IMG/VR virus record: IMGVR_UViG_3300012964_000028
Location: 1 to 37,796 of that record
DNA length: 37,796 nucleotides
Reading direction: 5' to 3' (one strand)
DNA from: a virus
The notes beneath the pieces were generated by a model that saw only the letters and a list, made by a program, of their open reading frames with translations, had not been told where the DNA came from and did not search any database. The position numbers were made by a program, and so were the translations under genes. Positions 31,850 to 37,433 of this stretch are shown in pieces (position 1 is the stretch's first letter; the number at the start of each line of letters is the position of its first letter).

Positions 31850-32250
31850 TTGGCAGCGACACCATTAATTTTCTCTACAGTACGAAGAGAACCCAAACCA
31901 AGCAAACCACCAAGAACAGTAAGTAGAGTCCCAAGATCCAAGGTAGGAGGAGTTGCAAAGCCCCAAGTGAGAGAAGCCCAAGCGAGAAGAGGATTACCGA
32001 TAAAAGAATAGACAAGGCCGAAACCGCATACCCAACCAACAAAAGGTCGCCAACCAGAAACGAAGAGAGAAATGTGCTTAGCTTCTTCACGATTGATTTC
32101 CATTTGCCCACTAGCGAGGGTAAGTTCACCTTGTTTTTGAAGTTTAAAAAGTTCATATTTTGCCTTTTCTGCCTCTTCAGCATTAGGAAAGAAGTGATCG
32201 ATTACTTTACTACCAAGTTCAAATGCTGCAGTTAATGGATCAAGTGCCAT
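31846..32250 (-). CDS. Holin-like protein (GTA-type 3-TM family)
   Basis: A 134-residue protein. An N-terminal helix carries AEEAEKAKYELFKLQKQGEL, then EINREEAKHISLFVSGWRPF. Two to three hydrophobic segments follow from about residue 70 (VGWVCGFGLVYSFIGNPLLA; LGTLLTVLGGLLGLGSL). The REEAKH..LFVSGWRPFVGWV pattern is typical of the 3TM holin family named from gene transfer agents. It would make pores that let the endolysin out. It is coded with replication genes on the - strand, apart from the endolysin on the + strand. Confidence 0.85.
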   Translation of the reverse strand: MALDPLTAAFELGSKVIDHFFPNAEEAEKAKYELFKLQKQGELTLASGQMEINREEAKHISLFVSGWRPFVGWVCGFGLVYSFIGNPLLAWASLTWGFATPPTLDLGTLLTVLGGLLGLGSLRTVEKINGVAAK

Positions 32251-32536
32251 ATTTACTCCGATTAATACCTTCGGTCTGTGAAGTATTTACAATTATATTG
32301 TCTTGTGTTAGACCAAGTTCTCGTTGAAGATACCAAAGAGCTTTCTCAAGGTCTGCTCGTTGTTGACCTTTATGTTTATGTCGCCCAATATATTTAATTA
32401 CTTGCCCTAGATTGAAAGACAGTTGCCAGCCTTCAATAACTTCAATTGGTTCTGGTTTCACTTGTTGATAGTGGGAACTGTGGGGAGCACTTTGTCGGTG
32501 CTCATCCTCTGCCCAATTTTCAATACCACCACTCAT
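32240..32536 (-). CDS. DUF3310 phage protein
   Basis: A 98-residue protein. SSHYQQVKPEPIEVIEGWQL, then LGQVIKYIGRHKHKGQQRAD and LEKALWYLQREL, is the DUF3310 signature (SaV-like; HY....E.I..W.L.F..G...KYI.R...K....DL.KA..YL). The family is widespread in phages and sometimes labelled nucleotide kinase, without firm evidence. It lies within the replication operon and overlaps the holin-like gene by 11 bases. The N-terminus is hydrophilic with several His. Confidence 0.88.
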   Translation of the reverse strand: MSGGIENWAEDEHRQSAPHSSHYQQVKPEPIEVIEGWQLSFNLGQVIKYIGRHKHKGQQRADLEKALWYLQRELGLTQDNIIVNTSQTEGINRSKYGT

Positions 32537-32551
32537 ATCTATATATCCTTT

Positions 32552-33295
32552 TCAGATTACTGTAAACTTATGTCCAGCCGAAGGTGCTAGGGACTTAGTA
32601 TCACGAAACCAACCACCACAAGAAGTACACTGATAACGCTGATACTTACATGCACTCGTGTACGAAAATCCTCGCTTATGATATTCTGATCCACCACAAT
32701 TAGGGCAAACCAAAGAATTGCCAGAATATAGAGAATAGTTAGCATGACCTTTAATCCAAGGTAAAAGTTTATAGTATACTTTTTCAAGAAGAACTACGTC
32801 ATTTTTATTGTAGTCTTCCATCATTTTCCAAGCCTCATCATTATTAGCCATACATTGAATCCAAAGTTCATGACCAATATGCTTTACCTTTTTACCAAGG
32901 TCAAGTGCCTGTGCAATATAATCTAACTTGTTGCTTGGAAATTTAAACTGACTACGAGCAGTCTTCAGCAGATCAATCTGCTTATATGGAGCTGGAGGTT
33001 TTAGGTTATAAAGCAAGAATTCCTTATTAAGTGTAGGAATATCAAACTTAGTACCATTATAGTGAACAACTGCATCGGCTTCATCCAACATCTTGTGGAT
33101 TGATTTAAGCATCTGTTTTGGACCATCATGGTATACAGAGGAGAAATAAACTTCATCTTCTCCTAACCACTTTGCTGCCCAACAAAGAACGTAACCACTA
33201 TCAATAATTTGAGGAAGACCTACATTTTGTTGCCAAAGACCCCACACATGAACTAGATTTGGCGCGGTTTCAATGTCAAGAAGCAAAATTTTCAT
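32552..33295 (-). CDS. DEDDy 3'-5' exonuclease with C-terminal zinc ribbon
   Basis: A 247-residue protein. Exo I is LLLDIETAPN (D7, E9), Exo II is DAVVHYNGTKFDIP, and Exo III is MMEDYNKNDVVLLEKVY with the Tyr-x3-Asp spacing, so it is a DEDDy nuclease as in PolB-type proofreading domains. A zinc ribbon follows at about 199-230 (CPNCGG and CTSCGGWF). The nuclease would trim 3' ends of DNA. Its separate coding next to a split polymerase suggests proofreading supplied in trans, but DNA turnover or recombination is possible. Confidence 0.85.
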   Translation of the reverse strand: MKILLLDIETAPNLVHVWGLWQQNVGLPQIIDSGYVLCWAAKWLGEDEVYFSSVYHDGPKQMLKSIHKMLDEADAVVHYNGTKFDIPTLNKEFLLYNLKPPAPYKQIDLLKTARSQFKFPSNKLDYIAQALDLGKKVKHIGHELWIQCMANNDEAWKMMEDYNKNDVVLLEKVYYKLLPWIKGHANYSLYSGNSLVCPNCGGSEYHKRGFSYTSACKYQRYQCTSCGGWFRDTKSLAPSAGHKFTVI

Positions 33296-33537
33296 AGTTC
33301 TTTTACCTCAGTAATTTGTTTCTTGAGGATTGCCATATTACTCATAACAGTCTCTCCCTCTTCATCAATCGATTTTGACTGCACTAAGTAGATGTAATGT
33401 CTATTCTCTGCTACAAAGAAACCTACTGTTTTAATGAGACAATCACTATCAATAATATCTTTAGGATCAAATTCATCCCAACCATCCATATGATAATGAT
33501 CCCGCCATGTTACTTGATAGATTTGGCCTTCAACCAA
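33292..33537 (-). CDS. Hypothetical 81-residue protein
   Basis: The start is TTG 33537 with AAGGAT five bases upstream. The product opens MVEGQIYQVTWRDHYHMDGW and contains SDCLIKTVGFFVAENRHYIY. It is acidic in the middle and has a compact all-beta look. The end is helical (NMAILKKQITEVKEL). Similar small proteins with YxVxWxDHxxxxxWxDP occur in phages, function unknown. It overlaps both the endonuclease I gene and the exonuclease gene. Confidence 0.7.
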   Translation of the reverse strand: MVEGQIYQVTWRDHYHMDGWDEFDPKDIIDSDCLIKTVGFFVAENRHYIYLVQSKSIDEEGETVMSNMAILKKQITEVKEL

Positions 33538-33917
33538 TTTTTATCCTTTCGCCAGTCATACCACTTAATACCATGCTTAGTCGCCCACATACCATAGGTA
33601 GTCGGACTCCCTTTGTTCAGCTTCACGTCTGCATTCTGAAAGATAATCCTGATATCGACGGAAGGATTCGAGGATAAAACGTGGAGAATCTTCTTCCGAT
33701 CCATTGCTGTAAGTTTCCCTTTGCTTTCGAAGAAAATCTTTCCAATCTTCCAATCGGGTGTGTACTTGTGCTTGCTTTCTGGTACGATATAATCCAGTTT
33801 GCATGGTTCATACTCAAAGTTAATTTTTGCTTCTTCCAACCACTGAGCAATGGTGTGCTCGAACTTAGATCGATATCCTGCTTTTTTAGCTTCTGCCCGA
33901 TGTTTACGAAGTGACAA
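33510..33917 (-). CDS. Endonuclease I, T7 gp3-like Holliday junction resolvase
   Basis: I chose TTG 33917 with GGAG eight bases upstream, giving 135 residues; the frame is open to 33971. With this start the catalytic acids fall at E20, E35 and D55, exactly the numbers of the T7 enzyme, and E64-x-K66 lies one residue before T7 E65-x-K67. Motifs are KINFEYEP, HKYTPDW, FFESKGK and LNKGSPTTYGMWATKHGIKW. A dimer cuts branched DNA and, in T7, also degrades host DNA. It overlaps the 5'-3' exonuclease gene by 14 bases, so expression is coupled. Confidence 0.92.
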   Translation of the reverse strand: MSLRKHRAEAKKAGYRSKFEHTIAQWLEEAKINFEYEPCKLDYIVPESKHKYTPDWKIGKIFFESKGKLTAMDRKKILHVLSSNPSVDIRIIFQNADVKLNKGSPTTYGMWATKHGIKWYDWRKDKNWLKAKSIK

Positions 33918-34590
33918 AACGATCACTCCATTGTTGATCTGGTTCACGCATGATCCAAAGACAATCAGCATTCATTTGAAATCGATCCGCATCGTTGTAA
34001 AGAGAGCATACCAGATTTTGCATAGAAATTTCGTCTTCAATAGAATCAAGAAGTTTACCGGCTTTAACAGGACCAATTCCCGCAATACCAAAAATATTAT
34101 CAGCAACATCACCAATCAACATTTGTTTGTAGAAGTGACGAATTCCTTCAATTTTTGATACCGTAGAGAAAGTTCGATTGACAAAATTATAGTGATAACC
34201 CGGAATTTGAAGTAGATCTTTGTCAATGCTACAGATAACTGTTCCGTAACCATGCTCATCACCACACTTATCCGCAGCAATTCCCAAAAGATCATCTGCT
34301 TCAACTTCATCCAAATAGACTGCATTCCATTCCTCTATCAAGTATTCTCGACAAGCCTGTAAATGGGTTGGTCGAGGTTTATCTTTCCGATTAGCTTTAT
34401 ACTCTGGATTAATTTGTTTACGGAAATTATTGGAGCCTGTAAGAAATACTTGATATTCAGTAGTTCCTACACTATCAATAATATCTTGAGTCACCTTCTC
34501 ACAGCCATAGTATGCAAATTCAACACTATCTTCGCCTACTACTGCAGCATTGCGGTATGCAACAATATCTCCATCAATTAGTGCTATCAT
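33904..34590 (-). CDS. FEN-like 5'-3' exonuclease
   Basis: I chose ATG 34590, whose ATGA overlaps the stop of the zinc-ribbon gene and puts the conserved MIALIDGDIVAYRNAAV at the N-terminus (228 residues). Metal-binding acids lie in LIDGD, VEADDLLG and CSIDKDLLQIPG. The helix-hairpin-helix is IFGIAGIGPVKAGKLLDSIE. This is the 5'-nuclease family of T5 D15 and T7 gp6. It removes RNA primers and makes 3' tails for recombination. It is coded next to endonuclease I and SSB. Confidence 0.92.
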   Translation of the reverse strand: MIALIDGDIVAYRNAAVVGEDSVEFAYYGCEKVTQDIIDSVGTTEYQVFLTGSNNFRKQINPEYKANRKDKPRPTHLQACREYLIEEWNAVYLDEVEADDLLGIAADKCGDEHGYGTVICSIDKDLLQIPGYHYNFVNRTFSTVSKIEGIRHFYKQMLIGDVADNIFGIAGIGPVKAGKLLDSIEDEISMQNLVCSLYNDADRFQMNADCLWIMREPDQQWSDRFVTS

Positions 34591-34766
34591 ACCGGCGATC
34601 CACAATTAGAGCAGACAAAATCACTTGGTTTATTTAGAGTACCACACTGGGCACAGATAACGGAATGATCTGACTCTTTACGAAAGATACGATCATAGTT
34701 ATCTTTATATTCCTTGGAAGGGACTTTACTTCGTACATCCCCTCCCGGCTGTTCATATTTTTCCAT
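34587..34766 (-). CDS. Small zinc-ribbon protein, 59 residues
   Basis: The ORF runs from ATG 34766 (AAGAGGTTTAT upstream) to TGA 34587-34589. The start is MEKYEQPGGDVRSKVPSKEY. The end has C-A-Q-C (ICAQCGTLNKPSDFVCSNCG), that is two CxxC pairs 12-13 residues apart. A single zinc ribbon of this kind binds nucleic acid or protein. The stop overlaps the exonuclease ATG. It is the first protein gene after the tRNA pair. No further function can be stated. Confidence 0.75.
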   Translation of the reverse strand: MEKYEQPGGDVRSKVPSKEYKDNYDRIFRKESDHSVICAQCGTLNKPSDFVCSNCGSPV

Positions 34767-34781
34767 ATAAACCTCTTAAAT

Positions 34782-34857
34782 TGGAGCGGGATAAGAGACT
34801 TGAACTCTTAACCTTCTGATTGGAAATCAGTTGCTCTGCCAATTGAGCTAATCCCGC
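34782..34857 (-). tRNA. tRNA-Gly (anticodon TCC)
   Basis: The acceptor GCGGGAT pairs with ATCCCGC, followed by T73 and an encoded CCA (34782-34784). The D-arm is TAGCTC...GAGC. The anticodon loop TTTCCAA is closed by CTGA/TCAG, giving TCC. The T-arm is AAGAGTTCAAGTCTCTT. T73 with a GCGGG acceptor is typical of bacterial tRNA-Gly. If the loop is shifted by one base it would read CCA (Trp), but T33 and T73 favour Gly. Confidence 0.85.
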
Positions 34858-34859
34858 TT

Positions 34860-34937
34860 TGGCGAACCCCCAGAGAATCGAACTCCGCTCAGTCGGATTT
34901 GGAGTCCAACTCGCCTGACCTTGGAACATTGGGGCTC
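34860..34937 (-). tRNA. tRNA-Trp (anticodon CCA)
   Basis: The acceptor GAGCCCC pairs with GGGGTTC (one G-T), then G73 and an encoded CCA (34860-34862). The anticodon stem TTGGA/TCCGA closes CTCCAAA, giving CCA. The T-arm CGGAGTTCGATTCTCTG is good. G73 fits Trp. The D-arm region (TGTTCCAAGGTCAGGCGA) does not form a standard stem, so function is less sure. It stands 2 bases from tRNA-Gly. Confidence 0.75.
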
Positions 34938-34945
34938 TATTTTAT

Positions 34946-35116
34946 TTAAAAGGGAATGTTGTCATCTTCCTCTTCTGGAGGAAGTTCTTTGGTTAATTCC
35001 GCTTTAACCACCTTTAATACCTGAGCTACTGTCTTGCAGTATGTTTGTGTACCAGTATGATAAGCTTCAACAAGAAAACCATTAGCAAGTGCATTAATGT
35101 AAACGCGAGTACTCAT
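34946..35116 (-). CDS. Small phage protein with SSB-like acidic tail
   Basis: I chose ATG 35116, giving 56 residues; the longer open frame upstream only shadows the SSB gene. It opens MSTRVYINALANGFLVEAYH, a beta-type start common in small podophage proteins, and has a helix (TVAQVLKVVKAELTKEL). It ends PPEEEDDNIPF. The tail is nearly the DDDIPF tip by which bacterial SSB recruits its partners. The true SSB-like protein is coded just upstream and lacks such a tail. It may therefore mimic or replace this tip. Confidence 0.75.
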   Translation of the reverse strand: MSTRVYINALANGFLVEAYHTGTQTYCKTVAQVLKVVKAELTKELPPEEEDDNIPF

Positions 35117-35129
35117 AAAATCTCCTGTA

Positions 35130-35684
35130 TTAATCAATGTTAAACTCAGATGAATTTTGGATGGTGTCGATAGAACCATCATCAAAATTCGTACCCATGA
35201 CATACGCCTCAAACTCTTTGGCTGCAGAAATAACATCAGCCGGAGAGTTCTTTTTACCACCATTTGCTGCTAGTAGTGCTTGTGCCGTAGACAGAGAAGA
35301 TTGACGAACAATCATAACCTGTCGAGCAGCACGTTCCTCTGGAGTCTCCCAAGAACCTTTTGCACCAGAACGGGCATTAGATACTGAAGGAGTTGAATCA
35401 TTTGATTCTTGAGGGACTCCGTTACCTTTTACAATTGCGGTTACTTGCCAGTAACCAGACTCAGTATTTTTAATTTTTGAAATCTTAATGTTATCACCCG
35501 GCTGTAGAGTTTTCAGCATCTTCGCTACAGCAGGAGTAAATTTCAGGGCCTTCTCATGCCAAGCCTGCTCTTGTACTTTACCGTCAGCACGGTACGTAAG
35601 ACGAGTGCCGGGATAGGTACCGCCACCATTCTTATCAATTTGAATATCGTGTTCTACATTTACTACTTGTGCATTAATGTCCAA
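35130..35684 (-). CDS. Single-stranded DNA binding protein
   Basis: A 184-residue protein starts at TTG 35684 with AGGAG seven bases upstream. The N-terminal OB-like half has QVVNVEHDIQIDKNGGGTYP, then GTRLTYRADGKVQEQAWHEK and LQPGDNIKISKIKNTESGYW. The second half (WETPEERAARQVMIVRQSSL, then STAQALLAANGGKK and AAKEFEAYVMG) matches phage SSB proteins. It coats replication intermediates. The C-terminus is SSEFNID, not the usual acidic IPF tip. It lies between the HNH endonuclease and the tail-bearing small gene. Confidence 0.82.
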   Translation of the reverse strand: MDINAQVVNVEHDIQIDKNGGGTYPGTRLTYRADGKVQEQAWHEKALKFTPAVAKMLKTLQPGDNIKISKIKNTESGYWQVTAIVKGNGVPQESNDSTPSVSNARSGAKGSWETPEERAARQVMIVRQSSLSTAQALLAANGGKKNSPADVISAAKEFEAYVMGTNFDDGSIDTIQNSSEFNID

Positions 35685-35724
35685 TTACATTCTCCTATAT
35701 CTATACTAATATTATATCAAATAA

Positions 35725-36291
35725 CTACTTGTTGTTACTACTGCTTAAGTATTGCCAAATCAAGTAATGTTCTTCGGCAGTCCCATCATTCTTAATACGA
35801 TTTGCTCTCCAACTTACTATTTGAACATTTCCGTCAATATATCCTTTTTCTGGATCAATTCTATCAAAAGACGGACTATTCTCTTGTCGTCCCTCTGCAT
35901 TGTAATCTAACTCTATACCAAGAATTGGACAAACTTTATTCCAGATAATTTCAGAAAAAGCAACATCAAAGTGATGTCCTACGGATTTAGTTAGTGCTTT
36001 TTTTTGTCGATATTTTTGTTTACATACGGCTAAAAAATCTTTATCTTGTAAACGTTCTCCGTCAAAAAACTCTCCATATTTAGCTTGCATTTTCTCAAGC
36101 CATTTTTGATTTTTCTCTCGACTGCGTTCTTTAAGGCCATATCCATTCAGATTAAATCTTTTTGCAAACTGACGTATGCGTTCACGACTCAGACCATAAT
36201 CATCTGCAATCTTCTGATAAGTATCTCCATTTCGCAGACGTTCTTCGATTTTTGGTAATTCTTCTGGTTGCACTTTGTACTTAAAAGTCAA
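35725..36291 (-). CDS. HNH-type endonuclease with N-terminal HTH
   Basis: A 188-residue protein starts at TTG 36291, overlapping the end of the polymerase C-part by 11 bases. N-terminal NGDTYQKIADDYGLSRERIR forms a helix-turn-helix at about 21-45. The nuclease part has CPILGIELDY, then ENSPSFDRIDPEKGYIDGNV, QIVSWRANRIKND and TAEEHYLIWQYL. This DRIDP..GY..GN..IVS..AN..K layout is typical of phage HNH endonucleases, often homing enzymes. Its place right after a broken polymerase gene fits a mobile endonuclease that targets polymerase genes. Confidence 0.85.
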   Translation of the reverse strand: MTFKYKVQPEELPKIEERLRNGDTYQKIADDYGLSRERIRQFAKRFNLNGYGLKERSREKNQKWLEKMQAKYGEFFDGERLQDKDFLAVCKQKYRQKKALTKSVGHHFDVAFSEIIWNKVCPILGIELDYNAEGRQENSPSFDRIDPEKGYIDGNVQIVSWRANRIKNDGTAEEHYLIWQYLSSSNNK

Positions 36292-36985
36292 CTTCTTCTA
36301 GCTCCTTCATATTATTTCCAACGGACACTTCGCAACGAGTTGGAAGATCAAATGGTACCTTAAAGACTTGCTCAAAGTTATGAGGAAGCTTTTTAAAAAC
36401 ATCAAAAAATAACTCAACAGTTCGATCTACTTCATGGTTAGGTACGTCAGCTACAATTGAATCGTGTACTGTGTTCACAAATACACCCTGAATCTGTCGT
36501 TCTTTAAATCGTTTAAAAGCAGATACACGAGCAATTGACATTAAATCAGCCGCAAGACCCTGAACAATGTAATTTTTAATTGTAGTTACTGGCCATTTTC
36601 CATTAATTGGTGAGTACTCATATGTCCGTCGTGTTGCTGGATTAATAATCTTTCCTGTTGTAGTTGCCTCTTGGATCAGGGAAGTCCACCAACCATTCCA
36701 TCCAGAATATTTATCACAAAACTTATCAATTGCTTTTTGCCAGAATTTTTCAGCAGTACTTACATCTGTAAAATCTGGATCATTTGCATACGTGTGTGCC
36801 GTACCTCCATAAATTAAACGGAAGATGAATTTCTTTGCAATCAATCGAGAAGGGAGTCCAAAAGCATCTTGATTTAATGTATGCTGATCTACACTATCCC
36901 AAATCTCTTGATAGGCAACTTTATCCTTTGCAAGAAACGTGCCTGCTACCCACTCAATGGCGCGACCGTCAACATTGACAATCAT
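36281..36985 (-). CDS. DNA polymerase family A, C-terminal part (motifs A, B, C)
   Basis: A 234-residue protein starts at ATG 36985, at the very strand that carries motif A: MIVNVDGRAIEWVAG, with D6 as metal ligand and E11. Motif B is RLIAKKFIFRLIYGG, with R47, K51, F55 and Y59 at the spacing of E. coli R754, K758, F762 and Y766. Motif C is NTVHDSIVAD (H174, D175). Palm and fingers are thus complete, but thumb and any exonuclease domain must come from another chain. The frame is closed by a TGA five codons upstream. The start overlaps the stop of a small ORF by ATGA. Confidence 0.93.
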   Translation of the reverse strand: MIVNVDGRAIEWVAGTFLAKDKVAYQEIWDSVDQHTLNQDAFGLPSRLIAKKFIFRLIYGGTAHTYANDPDFTDVSTAEKFWQKAIDKFCDKYSGWNGWWTSLIQEATTTGKIINPATRRTYEYSPINGKWPVTTIKNYIVQGLAADLMSIARVSAFKRFKERQIQGVFVNTVHDSIVADVPNHEVDRTVELFFDVFKKLPHNFEQVFKVPFDLPTRCEVSVGNNMKELEEVDF

Positions 36986-37230
36986 AGGTCTTCTGGCTCA
37001 GGGAGTAGATGTCGATTTTCTTTAGCCCACATTACTAATTTGCAAACATCTTCTGGTATCCAACGTCTGTCTACACACCAATCATTATATAGAAATAGCG
37101 CACTTCTAACTATATGCAAGTGCTCAGTTTCTTGTCCTGTCATTATTCCAGTTGTTGGATAAGGTGTTACATCAGGTAGTTCTATTAACATACTCCTTCT
37201 GATATCGTTCACAAAAGTTCTAACGATCAT
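36982..37230 (-). CDS. Hypothetical 82-residue ORF between the polymerase parts
   Basis: The ORF runs from ATG 37230, overlapping the previous stop by ATGA, to the TGA that overlaps the polymerase C-part start. It opens MIVRTFVNDIRRSMLIELPD, then has IVRSALFLYNDWCVDRRWIP and EDVCKLVMWAKENRHLLPEP. A second start at Met14 (37191) has AGAAGGAG directly before it but too close for normal use. It is helical and Trp-rich in its second half. No family is recognised. It may link or chaperone the polymerase halves, or be a passenger. Confidence 0.6.
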   Translation of the reverse strand: MIVRTFVNDIRRSMLIELPDVTPYPTTGIMTGQETEHLHIVRSALFLYNDWCVDRRWIPEDVCKLVMWAKENRHLLPEPEDL

Positions 37231-37433
37231 TTATGACCTATAATAGTATTATTAACTGTAATTTGATTAAACAAATGCTCTAATAATCGCTCTCCCTGTT
37301 TCCCATATTTAGTAACGTAAATATAATTTCGTAGACTTTGAAAATCTTCTTTATATATATCAGATACCTGATTTTCTAAGAATTCAATGAATTCTTGTGC
37401 TTCATCAAAAGTCATTATTCTTAAATCATACAT
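37227..37433 (-). CDS. Hypothetical 68-residue ORF between the polymerase parts
   Basis: The ORF starts at ATG 37433, overlapping the end of the polymerase N-part by 8 bases, and stops at an ATGA shared with the next ORF. It opens MYDLRIMTFDEAQEFIEFLE and continues NQVSDIYKEDFQSLRNYIYV, with a basic YGKQGERLL later. It looks helical and mixed-charge. No family is recognised. Together with the 82-residue ORF it fills the whole gap in the polymerase without spare bases. Confidence 0.6.
   Translation of the reverse strand: MYDLRIMTFDEAQEFIEFLENQVSDIYKEDFQSLRNYIYVTKYGKQGERLLEHLFNQITVNNTIIGHK

Noticed and set aside
34946-35263. Longer 105-codon version of the small gene with the acidic tail
   Set aside because: The extra N-terminal 49 codons lie over the end of the SSB gene in another frame and look non-coding. 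ATG 35116 gives the typical phage N-terminus.
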